A DNA stretch of 64,000 nucleotides, taken from JAJPKK01 sp035311445. Its GTDB lineage: Bacteria; Pseudomonadota; Alphaproteobacteria; Rhizobiales; Xanthobacteraceae. The notes beneath the pieces are model-generated. The model was given only the letters and a program-made list of their open reading frames with translations, was not told where the DNA came from and searched no databases. The translations under genes were made by a program, and so were the position numbers. Shown in pieces: positions 35,714 through 44,285 of this stretch (positions within the stretch are counted from its first letter, which is position 1; every line of letters begins with the position of its first letter). The DNA lies in contig DATGCX010000393.1 of assembly GCA_035311445.1 (NCBI GenBank), forward strand, positions 1 to 64,000, read 5' to 3'.

Positions 35714-36250
35714 ATGGAGCCGAGTACGCAGACGCCACGCTACGCGGAGCTTTTCGTCGAGGGACTGAAGGAAGCGAATGTAACGGTGGTCGCCGCCGTG
35801 CCTGAATCACTCCTGGCTGGCGTCTATCGCCTGTGCGCGAAGGACAATGCCATTCGCTACATTCCGGTGACGAACGAGGCGGAACTACCGGGTATTTGCG
35901 CTGGGACCTATCTGGCCGGTAAAAAGGCCCTCATGCTAATGGAGAATTCCGGGCTGCGGCAGGCCTGCGAACCGATCGCCCGCTTTGCGTTTTGCCACGC
36001 CATGCCGCTGGTCATGGCGATGAGCTTTCGTGGCGAATGGGGCGAGCGCAACTGGTGGGGCCATAACCACGCGCAAACCATGGAGCCGATCCTCAACGCG
36101 CTGCGCATTCCGTTCCGCTTCATCGCGCGACTCGACGACATCAAGCCAGCTATCAGGAAAGCCTATTATCACGCCGATTCGAGCAACTGGCCGGTTGCCA
36201 TGGTGTTCACCGGTGAATGCGTCGAGGTGCCCGCCTATGAAAAGAATTGA
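35714..36250 (+). CDS. ThDP-dependent decarboxylase, alpha subunit (sulfopyruvate/phosphonopyruvate type)
   Basis: The ATG at 35714 follows AAAGGAACC; 178 residues. It corresponds to the PYR domain of two-subunit ThDP decarboxylases such as ComD. The catalytic Glu lies in PVTNEAELPGICAG, and LMENSGLRQACEPIARFAF follows. The product pairs with the next gene, whose start lies 14 bases inside this one. Known relatives decarboxylate sulfopyruvate or phosphonopyruvate; which of these applies is undetermined. The neighbouring sulfonate-type binding protein fits the first. Confidence 0.85.
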   Translation: MEPSTQTPRYAELFVEGLKEANVTVVAAVPESLLAGVYRLCAKDNAIRYIPVTNEAELPGICAGTYLAGKKALMLMENSGLRQACEPIARFAFCHAMPLVMAMSFRGEWGERNWWGHNHAQTMEPILNALRIPFRFIARLDDIKPAIRKAYYHADSSNWPVAMVFTGECVEVPAYEKN

Positions 36251-36848
36251 GGTCATCCGCGGGATGGCGCAGGTCATCACCAAGGATGATCTGCTGACGA
36301 CGTCGATCGGCCAAACATGGGACGACTGGTGGAATTACAAGCCGGCCGATAATACGTTCTTCACTGGGATACTCGGATCAGTGACGACCACGGCCCTCGG
36401 GCTGGCGGTATCCCTACCTCACCGGCGCATCATCGCGATTGAGAGCGACGGGTCCGTTCTGCTCAACACCGGGGTTATGTGCACCCTCGGAAAGGAGAGA
36501 CCACCGAATCTCACTGTCGTTGTCATGGATAATGGCATTTACGAAAATATTGGGGGCCCACCGACCCATACCGCGGCCAACACTGATTTGGCCAAAATGG
36601 CCGAGGGGGCCGGGTGCCTCAATTGCGTGACCGTCGGGGAGGCGGACGAGTTCGATCGGCAGTTCCGGTGCATGCTCGACGACGCGCAGATGGGCTACCT
36701 GGTGGCCAAGATCGAACCCTGGGCCAAGCACCAATGGGAATGGAAGGACCGCAAAGCAACCGACGGCGTGGAGGATAAGTACCGGTTCCTGCGATACGTC
36801 GAAAAGCTCGAGGGGATCGTCATCCATCCGGCCGCGGTGCAGAACTGA
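36237..36848 (+). CDS. ThDP-dependent decarboxylase, beta subunit
   Basis: The 203-residue protein is the ThDP-binding (PP) domain of the enzyme. The cofactor motif appears as IAIESDGSVLLNTGVM followed by VVVMDNGIYENIGG (the DG...DN pair that holds magnesium and diphosphate). The GILGSVTTTALGLAVSLPH segment matches ComE-like subunits. The start codon overlaps the alpha-subunit gene by 14 bases, so the subunits are made together. Two genes this tightly joined argue for function even though the surrounding transporter genes are broken. Confidence 0.87.
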   Translation: MKRIEVIRGMAQVITKDDLLTTSIGQTWDDWWNYKPADNTFFTGILGSVTTTALGLAVSLPHRRIIAIESDGSVLLNTGVMCTLGKERPPNLTVVVMDNGIYENIGGPPTHTAANTDLAKMAEGAGCLNCVTVGEADEFDRQFRCMLDDAQMGYLVAKIEPWAKHQWEWKDRKATDGVEDKYRFLRYVEKLEGIVIHPAAVQN

Positions 36849-36876
36849 CCGGAGATCGCCGGGTTAATCCGACAGA

Positions 36877-37003
36877 TCAGTTGCCCAGTTCCTTCTTTTT
36901 GGTATCGACCGAGATCGCGGGCTCGCCCGGGACGAGCGCTTCCTTCATGCTCATTGATGTAGTGGAATTGCGCATCACGATCCGAATGCTTTCGTCCCTC
37001 GCG
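36877..37003 (-). pseudogene. relic of an ISAzo13-type transposase
   Basis: On the minus strand one frame reads ARDESIRI, another DAQFHYINEHE, and the first resumes as GEPAISVDTKKKELGN then a stop at 36877. This follows the conserved order of ISAzo13-family DDE transposases (DAQFRYIN ... PVISVDTKKKEL). Only about 40 codons survive and two frameshifts separate them. No terminal repeats of an insertion sequence could be found. It fills the gap between the decarboxylase genes and folK. Confidence 0.6.
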
Positions 37004-37017
37004 CGTCTTGCGGTTGA

Positions 37018-37512
37018 CTACGGGCTCCTCGGCGGCAGCTTTTCGATGCCGCCCGGTCCGAGTCGTGCGAGCGCGTCGGCAATCGTGGTACCCCTGATTT
37101 TGCGATCCGGCGCAATCTCTGCAAGCGGCGCCAGCACGAATGCTCGTTCGAACAGGTGCGGATGAGGGAGAGTCAGGCCGCGCTCCTCGATCTCACATGC
37201 GTCGTATGCAATGATGTCGATGTCGAGGGTGCGCGGGCCCCAGCGCAACTCCTTGCCCCGATCGCGCCCAAACACCGTCTCGACCCGCAGCGCGCGGTCG
37301 AGCAGCGCCCGCGGCGCAAGTGTGGTTTCGACAACGAGCGCAAGATTGATGAAGGGAGGCTGATTCGTCACCCCCCAGGGTGGCGTGCGGTAGTCCGAGG
37401 AGCGTGCGACGAGCTGCACCTCGCGGCCATCGCACAGCGCCGCAACGGCGCGGTCGAGTGTCATTCGCACGTCGCCCAGATTGCCGCCGAGCCCGAGAAG
37501 TGCTTCCGCCAT
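37018..37512 (-). CDS. folK: 6-hydroxymethyl-7,8-dihydropterin pyrophosphokinase
   Basis: The 164-residue enzyme has LLGLGGNLGDVRMTLDRAVA at the start, SSDYRTPPWG and the HPPK signature RWGPRTLDIDIIAYD, followed by LPHPHLFERAFVLAPLAEI. It transfers diphosphate from ATP to the pterin in folate synthesis. It lies 62 bases after folP. In most relatives folB sits between the two; here it is absent. The start ATG at 37512 is acceptable. Confidence 0.95.
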   Translation of the reverse strand: MAEALLGLGGNLGDVRMTLDRAVAALCDGREVQLVARSSDYRTPPWGVTNQPPFINLALVVETTLAPRALLDRALRVETVFGRDRGKELRWGPRTLDIDIIAYDACEIEERGLTLPHPHLFERAFVLAPLAEIAPDRKIRGTTIADALARLGPGGIEKLPPRSP

Positions 37513-37574
37513 GGCGTTTCAGCGACGCTGTGCGCGCGGAATCGATATGTTCGCGTCATTGCAAATGGCTGCGG

Positions 37575-38438
37575 TCATCCGCTCGCTCCGATTACGGTCA
37601 TGACGCGCATTGCCTGCACGGTAGCGGCCACATCATGGACGCGGATGAACGTAGCGCCGCGCTCGACGGCAAGGATGTGAGCCGCGAGCGACCCGCCGAG
37701 CCGCTGTCTGGGCGGTGACGGAGTTACCGAATTGACGAAACGCTTGCGCGAGGCGCCGACCAACAGCGGCAGACCGAAGGCCTTCAGGCGATCGAGCCGC
37801 GCGATCGCCGTTATGCTCTGTTCCTGCGTCTTGCCGAAACCAATGCCGGGATCGAGCACGATTCGCTCGCGTGGAATGCCCGCACGCGCCGCGATGGTGA
37901 GCGAGCGCTCAAAGAAGGCCACAATGTCCGCCATGATGTCGATCTGCGGGTCTGCGGCGTCGCGGTTGTGCATGACGATGACCGGCACCCGATAGCGGGC
38001 AACGACATCCACCATGTCGGGGTCGCGCTGCAGGCCCCAGATGTCATTGACGATCGCGGCGCCACGGTCGAGCGCCCAGGCCGCGACGGTTGACTTCATG
38101 GTGTCGATCGAAACCGGAGGCCCGAGGCGCACCACCGCCGGCAACACTGCCTCAAGACGTCGCAGCTCTTCTGCGGCCGAAACCGGGACCGCATTGGGAC
38201 GGGTGGATTCCGCACCAATGTCGAGGATGTCGGCGCCCTCCGTCACCATCTGCGCGGCATGCGCTAAGGCGGCGTCGGGCGAAAGAAAGGCGCCGCCGTC
38301 CGAGAATGAGTCCGGCGTGACGTTCAATATTCCCATGACCAATGGGCGTTGCAGCGCGAGCAGAGCCTGAAGGGCGTCCGCGTGCGCTGGCGCCGAAGTT
38401 CCAACCGCGCCGGAGACGGCAGGCGATGCCAAGATCAT
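37575..38438 (-). CDS. folP: dihydropteroate synthase
   Basis: The 287-residue TIM-barrel enzyme has MGILNVTPDSFSDGG, DILDIGAESTRPNA, VSIDTMKSTVA, IVNDIWGLQ, VIVMHNRD, DPGIGFGK and VGASRKRFVN, all the loops that bind pterin and p-aminobenzoate. It condenses them to dihydropteroate. It is followed by folK on the same strand. The N-terminal 30 residues are variable and the start may lie a little downstream. Confidence 0.95.
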   Translation of the reverse strand: MILASPAVSGAVGTSAPAHADALQALLALQRPLVMGILNVTPDSFSDGGAFLSPDAALAHAAQMVTEGADILDIGAESTRPNAVPVSAAEELRRLEAVLPAVVRLGPPVSIDTMKSTVAAWALDRGAAIVNDIWGLQRDPDMVDVVARYRVPVIVMHNRDAADPQIDIMADIVAFFERSLTIAARAGIPRERIVLDPGIGFGKTQEQSITAIARLDRLKAFGLPLLVGASRKRFVNSVTPSPPRQRLGGSLAAHILAVERGATFIRVHDVAATVQAMRVMTVIGASG

Positions 38439-38524
38439 GGCTTGGATGTGTGCGGTCGCGTTTACGGTGTCAAGCGAAACCGCGCCGTCGTTTTGCGATG
38501 CAAAGCTAGACAGAGGACGCCAAT

Positions 38525-38932
38525 TTAGTAGGAAATCTTCACCGGAAGTTTCTTGGCGTGGTCAATCCAGCGCTCAACCGTATGTTCGGAGGGTAGCACG
38601 CGCACCAGTTTTCGCTTCTCATTTGCCTTCGCCATCGCCTGCGCGAGCCGCGCCGGATTGCGATAGCGAAGCTCCCTGATGGTGACGACACCAGCAGCTT
38701 CCAAGAGCTCGGCATAGTCTTGTCCGACCCCTTTGATGCGCATGCGATCGATCAGGTTGGCGACGCGGAGCAATTGCACCGCGTCGATTTCCGTCTTTTC
38801 CGAGAGCGTCTGGCGGCCTTTGAGACTCTTGGCGGTCTCAAGCAGCTTGGCCGTAGTGCGGATTCCGACTTTCTTCATCTTGATCGCAAAGTTTGACCCC
38901 AAGCCTTCAAGTTCAGAGATCGAGGCAGGCAT
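38525..38932 (-). CDS. DUF4332 helix-hairpin-helix protein
   Basis: The 135-residue protein has two helix-hairpin-helix-like parts, ISELEGLGSNFAIKMKKVGI and RIKGVGQDYAELLEAAGVVT, as in DUF4332. Such repeats contact nucleic acid or act as small binding modules in larger proteins. The function of the free-standing form is unknown. It is followed (upstream on the map) by folP across 86 bases and preceded by another small gene in the same direction. Confidence 0.82.
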   Translation of the reverse strand: MPASISELEGLGSNFAIKMKKVGIRTTAKLLETAKSLKGRQTLSEKTEIDAVQLLRVANLIDRMRIKGVGQDYAELLEAAGVVTIRELRYRNPARLAQAMAKANEKRKLVRVLPSEHTVERWIDHAKKLPVKISY

Positions 38933-38965
38933 GATACGATTCCCTCAAAGCCCAGCTGAAATAGT

Positions 38966-39325
38966 TCAAATGAACTGGCTGAGGCCGGGAATAGCATCCA
39001 CGATCGCGTTGACGTCGTGATCGCCTGCTTTGTCGCGGGCATACGCGATCAGCTCGCGCGTAACGCCCTGAATCTCGCCCATGCTCAGCCCCGCCGACAT
39101 CAACCGACTGCCGACGCCCATGATCCCGCCGGTGCCAGCGCCGCCGCCTTCCGCGCGCGCGGACTCAACCGCTTCAGTGGCGCCAGGCAAGCGTTCGAGC
39201 AGGGCCTGCACCGTATCGGCAGGACCTTCAGTGGCCAGGAAATCGAGAATGATCCCCACGGCTCGTTCCGCAACCGGTCGTTCAATGCCAACATTGCCGA
39301 CGAGTTGGTCGACGAGCTCGTCCAT
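38966..39325 (-). CDS. small helical protein resembling DUF2267/DUF2780 proteins
   Basis: The 119-residue protein has an N-terminal helical part (MDELVDQLVGNVGIERPVAE, AVGIILDFLA), a Gly-rich middle (EGGGAGTGGIMGVGSRLMSA) and a C-terminal helix pair ending AIPGLSQFI. The family match is by general pattern only. It lies 33 bases upstream of the DUF4332 gene on the same strand and is probably co-transcribed with it. No function is proposed. Confidence 0.7.
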   Translation of the reverse strand: MDELVDQLVGNVGIERPVAERAVGIILDFLATEGPADTVQALLERLPGATEAVESARAEGGGAGTGGIMGVGSRLMSAGLSMGEIQGVTRELIAYARDKAGDHDVNAIVDAIPGLSQFI

Positions 39326-39685
39326 TGGCCCCCTCGCTCATCTTGCTCCGCCAGCAAGATCGAAAAATCATATTGCGCGCTACATCGGCCTTAGACAAGG
39401 CCAAGCAAGAATTTTGACTACAATGTGTTGCAAATAGACAACGCTCGGCTAGACAGCGCTCGGGCGGAAGGAAAATTGCTCTGCATCGCTGCGGTGTTCT
39501 GGGGGCTCGCGCGTCGCGGGATTGCACATTATAAAGAGCACAGAGAGTGCCCTATCTGATGAGTGAGGGTCGTTTGCGCGACAAACTCAATTCCTTGCCG
39601 CTCGACGGCACGACGTTATCGGCGCGATCGAGCGGAGCAGTCGAGGCGGCGCGGGCAGATTCCGGCGCAACGGTGGAAGGCAGCG

Positions 39686-41077
39686 ATGACCGATCTCGAT
39701 AAGGTTCTGGCGCGCATCGATGCCGAACGCGACAACAGTCTCGACCGGCTGTTCAGGTTCCTGTCGATCAAATCGATCTCGACCGATCCCGCTTATACGG
39801 AGGAATGTCGTGCCGCAGCTTTCAGTCTCGCGGCGGATCTCTCGACACTCGATGTTGACGCCGAGGTTCATCCGACCGAAGGACATCCCGTCGTGTTTGC
39901 CAAAGGCACATTTCCGGGAAACAGCCGTCGCAAACGCGTCCTGTTCTACGGTCACTACGACGTACAGCCCGTCGACCCCGTCGATCTGTGGCAAACGCCA
40001 CCGTTCGAGCCCCGTATTGCCACGCTCCCGGACGGACGCAAGGCGATCGTGGCGCGCGGCGCTTGCGACGACAAGGGCCAGGTCATGACCTTTATCGAAG
40101 CATGCCGGGCCTGGAAGGCGATAACGGGTTCAGTTCCGGTAGATGTCACGTTCGTCATCGAGGGCGAGGAAGAGTGCGGTTCCAAGCACCTGCCGGGCTG
40201 GCTGGAATCACATAAGGCGGAGCTTGCAGGTGATATCGCGCTCGTTTGCGATACCGGCATGTGGGATCCAGCGACGCCGGCCATCACCACTGCACTGCGC
40301 GGCCTCGTCTATGAGGAGGTCAAGATCAGCGCGGCAGATCGCGATCTGCATTCCGGACTGTTCGGTGGAGCGGCGCAAAACCCGATCCGCGTACTTGCAA
40401 AGATCATCGCCGCCCTTCACGACGATAATGGCCACATCACCATCCCGAATTTCTATGACGGTGTGGAGGAACTGCCTGATGACGTGAAGAAGGCGTGGGC
40501 GTCGCTCGGCCTGACGGCAGAAAACTTCCTTGGACAGGTGGGCCTTGGCGCGCCGGCCGGCGAGAAGGGGAGGCTCGTCATTGAGCAGATTTCCTCGCGG
40601 CCGACTTGCGACGTCAACGGTATCGTGGGGGGCTATACCGGCCCAGGAGCGAAGACCGTGATCCCGGCCGAAGCCTCCGCCAAAATCTCGTTCCGGCTTG
40701 TCGGCAAGCAGGACCCTGTAAAGATCCGCGATGCATTCCGCGCCTTCGTGGGCGCCCGCCTGCCGGCTGATTGCAAGGCCACGTTCACGGACCACTCCGG
40801 TGCTCCCGCAATAGCCCTCGATTGGCACCTGCCTCAGCTCGCCAAAGCGCGTGCCGCGCTCACCCAGGAATGGGGCAAGGAGGCGGTTCTGATCGGCTCT
40901 GGCGGCTCGATCCCAGTCGTAGCCGACTTCAAACGGTATCTCGGCATCGATACGCTGTTGATCGGCTTTGGACTCGATGACGACCGCATCCATTCGCCGA
41001 ACGAGAAATATGATTTGACAAGTTTCCACAAGGGCACGCGCAGCTGGGCGCGGATACTGGCGGCGTTGGCGGGATAA
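39686..41077 (+). CDS. M20-family dipeptidase
   Basis: The ATG at 39686 lies 5 bases after GGAAGG; 463 residues. Metal and catalytic residues are visible in FYGHYDVQPVD, GACDDKGQV, VIEGEEECGSKHL, LVCDTGMWD and the final GFGLDDDRIHSPNEKYDL. A dimerisation lid with DLHSGLFGGAAQNP lies in the middle. Proteins of this subgroup hydrolyse dipeptides or N-acyl amino acids in the cytoplasm with zinc. It stands alone, followed by an inverted repeat. Confidence 0.92.
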   Translation: MTDLDKVLARIDAERDNSLDRLFRFLSIKSISTDPAYTEECRAAAFSLAADLSTLDVDAEVHPTEGHPVVFAKGTFPGNSRRKRVLFYGHYDVQPVDPVDLWQTPPFEPRIATLPDGRKAIVARGACDDKGQVMTFIEACRAWKAITGSVPVDVTFVIEGEEECGSKHLPGWLESHKAELAGDIALVCDTGMWDPATPAITTALRGLVYEEVKISAADRDLHSGLFGGAAQNPIRVLAKIIAALHDDNGHITIPNFYDGVEELPDDVKKAWASLGLTAENFLGQVGLGAPAGEKGRLVIEQISSRPTCDVNGIVGGYTGPGAKTVIPAEASAKISFRLVGKQDPVKIRDAFRAFVGARLPADCKATFTDHSGAPAIALDWHLPQLAKARAALTQEWGKEAVLIGSGGSIPVVADFKRYLGIDTLLIGFGLDDDRIHSPNEKYDLTSFHKGTRSWARILAALAG

Positions 41078-41098
41078 CTCAGCGGTGCGGCGACGTTC

Positions 41099-41190
41099 GT
41101 AGGATGGGTTGAGCGGCAAGCGAAACCCATCAGCAGCCTGTCGATGCGGCGCGTCTCTTGATGGGTTTCGTTGCGCTCAACCCATCCTAC
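41099..41190. repeat. inverted GTAGGATGGGTTGAGC repeat
   Basis: GTAGGATGGGTTGAGCGGCA at 41099 and its inverted partner TTGCGCTCAACCCATCCTAC ending at 41190 form a long hairpin between convergent genes. A second copy lies at 56935-57024. Confidence 0.8.
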
Positions 41191-41199
41191 AGCAGCCCT

Positions 41200-42906
41200 C
41201 TACTGCGGCATGCTCAGCCGGCTCGTCACGGTGCGGCCGCGGATGTCATAGACGCGGGCGTAGACGACGCCCTCGCGCTGGATCTCGACCAACACCGGCT
41301 CGCTGAGCTGGCTGCAGTAGAACTCGCCCATGATCAGCGCGAAGTCGGCGCCCTTGGGATCCCAGGTGATCCGGAATTCCGGTCCAAGCTCAACCTGTGC
41401 GGGCCGCTGCGGGCCGCAGATGGCAATACGCCAGCGCCGCTTGTCGGTCGGCGTCTCCATGGATTCGGTGAGCTTGGCCCGCAGCGCTTGCGCGGCCTCC
41501 TTGAAGGAGAGGCCCCAGTAGTCGAGCATGTAACGGTCATAGACGGCACGAATACCCCCAGCGACGATGTTGAAATGCGTGTACTGATAGGGATGCAGCT
41601 TCACCATTTCTCTGATGGGCAGGAACAGACCAACGAGGAGCACGACAGCCGCGAATACAGTCGCCAGCCGCCGGATGCGTTGCAGCCGCTCGGCAATCCA
41701 TGCCCCCGCCATCCCGCCCAATACCGCCATCGGCGGCGCCAGGAAGACAAAATGGCGAATACCATTATACATCGCCGGTTTTGCCACCACCGCAAGCGCG
41801 ATCGGGAACATAGCCGCGAAGGCCAACAGAATAAGAATCGCGCGGCGTGTCGGCGCGAACTCGCGACTGAAGGCCGCCACCAGGGCGCCGGCGGTGCCGC
41901 CGACGCTCAGCAGCAGAAAAATTTCCGGCTCCTTGAGTAGGAAAAGCGTCGGCACATAGCGGCGCGGCATGTCCGGAACCGGGACCACCACGCCGTCGAA
42001 CAACTCCTTCCATGGCTTCTCGAAGAAGTGGGAGAAGTACTCGACGGCGCGCAGCGGATTGAGCGGCTCGGTGACGGACCAGGGCCACACCACCGCCATC
42101 ACGGCATAGCCGAGCAGCAGGGCAGGAACGAGCCGGCCGACGAACGTACCGACATGGGTAGCGGCATCGCGCAGGCTCTGGCGGCGTGCATCAATCGCGA
42201 AAATGAGCGTCAGCGCGGCGAGCAGGTTGAAGACGGCAATTCCGCCCAACACGCGCGTCCCGATAGCGAGGCCGACGGCACCGCCCACCATCGCACAATT
42301 GATCGGCGAAGGTCGCGGATATTCTTCGAAAGCGCGCACCAGGCTCAATGTGAGGAACACCATCGCGACGGCAAACGGCGCGTCCTTGGCGTTGATGTAC
42401 ATGTTCCCGTAATAGAGTGGACATGTCGCAAGGAGAGCGACCGCGATAAGGCCAGCAAGCGGTCCGCCTACGCGGCGCCCCAGTCGCCATGTGATGAAAA
42501 TACCGACAAGTCCGACGGCTGCGCCGACTAGACGGCGCGTCTCGAACAGATCGAACGGCAGCACCTTTGCGGCGAGCGCGGACAGCAGGTCGAAGCCGCC
42601 CCCATAGGCATAGAGGTTGACGAATGAGAGCGCACGCTGGTCGGTGAAGCCGGACGAGTAAAGATTGAGAAGCAAGCCACCATATTCGGCGTGAGCGTAA
42701 TCATCCCAGCCGAGGCCGTAATCGCGAAACGTGAAGGCCGCTATGATTGCGACCGCGCCCATGACGGCTAAAGCCAACCCGTCCGCAACGCGTGCCCTCG
42801 GCCACCCCTTCGGCCAGTATCTAAGCATCGATATTCGCCAATTTTGCTGCAATGCAGGAAATAGTTCTGGAATAGGAAGTGACCGATGGGCGGGCACGGT
42901 GCTCAT
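41200..42906 (-). CDS. GT39-like membrane glycosyltransferase
   Basis: The 568-residue polytopic protein has some ten membrane helices. The first periplasmic loop has the acidic motif FRDYGLGWDDYAHAEYGG, the signature place of the catalytic Asp pair in ArnT/PMT-type GT-C enzymes. NMYINAKDAPFAVAM and HFVFLAPPMAVLGG follow. A soluble C-terminal part of about 110 residues contains WRIAICGPQRPAQVELGPEF. Such enzymes transfer sugars from polyprenyl phosphate donors to lipids or proteins. The acceptor is unknown. No other glycosylation gene is adjacent. Confidence 0.85.
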   Translation of the reverse strand: MSTVPAHRSLPIPELFPALQQNWRISMLRYWPKGWPRARVADGLALAVMGAVAIIAAFTFRDYGLGWDDYAHAEYGGLLLNLYSSGFTDQRALSFVNLYAYGGGFDLLSALAAKVLPFDLFETRRLVGAAVGLVGIFITWRLGRRVGGPLAGLIAVALLATCPLYYGNMYINAKDAPFAVAMVFLTLSLVRAFEEYPRPSPINCAMVGGAVGLAIGTRVLGGIAVFNLLAALTLIFAIDARRQSLRDAATHVGTFVGRLVPALLLGYAVMAVVWPWSVTEPLNPLRAVEYFSHFFEKPWKELFDGVVVPVPDMPRRYVPTLFLLKEPEIFLLLSVGGTAGALVAAFSREFAPTRRAILILLAFAAMFPIALAVVAKPAMYNGIRHFVFLAPPMAVLGGMAGAWIAERLQRIRRLATVFAAVVLLVGLFLPIREMVKLHPYQYTHFNIVAGGIRAVYDRYMLDYWGLSFKEAAQALRAKLTESMETPTDKRRWRIAICGPQRPAQVELGPEFRITWDPKGADFALIMGEFYCSQLSEPVLVEIQREGVVYARVYDIRGRTVTSRLSMPQ

Positions 42907-43160
42907 TTATTGCATTTTTATCGCTGAATGCGGCGTGAATGTTTGAATGTCCCCCGCGTCTCCTTGTCTCTCCCTGTGGACTTACAATTTGCCCGGCTCA
43001 GAATGCATTAAGTGATCGAAACCGGCCATGCCAATTTCGATTTACAGCAAAGGCTTGCGGAGGTTCGAGCCACGGCCACCACGATCGCGCGCAACGACCC
43101 GCGCCCGCAATCAGCAATTCAACGCAGGGACCGGAGAGATGTTCCTGCGGTGCTTTTGGA

Positions 43161-43424
43161 TTATTCCGACCTGGCCGAGCCTATGAGCGCCTGCCAGCCG
43201 TCGTCCGTGATCTTGGCGCGAACAACTTCGATCGTCCGGTCACCCGCTCTCATGGTCTCGAGCTGTTCTATTACGAGGCCATCACGGACAAGGCCGGCTA
43301 ATATCTCAACGCCGTGATAGGCGGACACAGCTTCCCCGTCACAGCCCCCCGGCGCGTCCGCGAGCATCTCAAGCGCCAAGCGATGTGCCGGCCCGATGCT
43401 TTGCTTGAGGCAATTGGGTGCCAT
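43161..43424 (-). CDS. small conserved protein of unknown function
   Basis: The ATG at 43424 has GGGAGGGG 8 bases upstream; 87 residues. The pattern HRLALEMLADAPGGCDGEAV, ILAGLVRDGLVIEQLETM and RAKITDDGWQALIG resembles small winged-helix-like proteins common in Bradyrhizobium relatives. It is probably cytoplasmic. No partner is evident. Confidence 0.65.
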   Translation of the reverse strand: MAPNCLKQSIGPAHRLALEMLADAPGGCDGEAVSAYHGVEILAGLVRDGLVIEQLETMRAGDRTIEVVRAKITDDGWQALIGSARSE

Positions 43425-43817
43425 TTTCACCCCTCCCGGGCAGTGGAGGTGGCGGACCGACGCACAGAATGCTGTTCGGTCCGAGCCTGCGGAGCCGCTT
43501 CTTTTCTTAGGCCATCGACTTGAAAGGCATCATAGAAAACGGATCGCGAGCCGCATTGACATGGGTCAATTACCGGTAGGCTCGCTGGCAAGCATGCAGA
43601 GTTCACGGCGAGGCAATATCGGCGGTCGAACGCCGAGCGAACTGCTCATGCACCGCTGAGAGCATCCGACCGCGATCCCGCGACCTGCGGCGCGGTATGC
43701 CGACTATAGGACTAATCCTACCTCCTTTTCCTCAGACGTGCTATGGTACCGAGAGCCGCCTGCGGTGTGCCCGGTTGGCCGACCGGCACGCCCTCGGGCT
43801 GGGAGGGTCCACGCGCA
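43425..43817. other. gene-free region
   Basis: About 390 bases. Short frames occur on both strands but none has a ribosome site or recognisable product. Confidence 0.4.
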
Positions 43818-44123
43818 ATGACTGAATTTCAGCTGCTCATGCTTCGGCGGCTTGATGGCGTCCCGCGCCGTGTGGGGGGCCTGTGGCTTTGGCCGGAGGA
43901 CCTGCGCCGAGACCCCGCTCTGGCCGAACGCGCATACTGGGCGGCGGCTCGCGATGAAAACCGCGGGATGTACGACTTCGTCATCAGCGCGCCGCTCGGG
44001 ACCCGGGTCGGCGCAGAAGAATACCGACCGGCTTCTCACGATGGTGTTGGCGTCGCACGTGCGAACGGAGGGAACGAAATTCCGAATGACACATTTCTGT
44101 CGAAGGAGGGGCGTATTGGGTGA
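43818..44123 (+). CDS. possible small protein
   Basis: The frame from the ATG at 43818 gives 101 residues, MTEFQLLMLRRLDGVPRRVG and WLWPEDLRRDPALAERAYWA at the start, with codon use like real genes up to about residue 68. After that (GAEEYRPASHDGVGVARANG) it runs into a duplicated noncoding stretch. No ribosome site or relative is known. It may be a real gene that lost its end. Confidence 0.3.
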   Translation: MTEFQLLMLRRLDGVPRRVGGLWLWPEDLRRDPALAERAYWAAARDENRGMYDFVISAPLGTRVGAEEYRPASHDGVGVARANGGNEIPNDTFLSKEGRIG

Positions 44124-44285
44124 GTTGCAACGGTCGGTGGCACCTGCATACGGCTTTTGGCCGCCGCTGCAACGAAAATCCTAATGATACATTCTAATAA
44201 TACCTTCTGCCCGAAGGACTGGCATACGGGATGAGTTGCGATGGTCGGCGGTATCCATGTAAGGCATTTGGCCGCCATTGCTCTG
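44085..44285. repeat. imperfect tandem duplication of the DUF459 gene leader
   Basis: The block GAATGACACATTTCTGTCGA ... GGTGAGTTGCAACGGTCGGT ... TTTTGGCCGCCGCTGCAAC (44091-44172) recurs as CTAATGATACATT ... GGATGAGTTGCGATGGTCGG ... ATTTGGCCGCCATTGCT (44172-44283). The second copy contains the start codon and first codons of the DUF459 gene. Confidence 0.6.

Noticed and set aside
36881..37165. A 94-codon plus-strand frame before folK
   Set aside because: It overlaps the transposase fossil and the end of folK on the other strand and shows no coding features.
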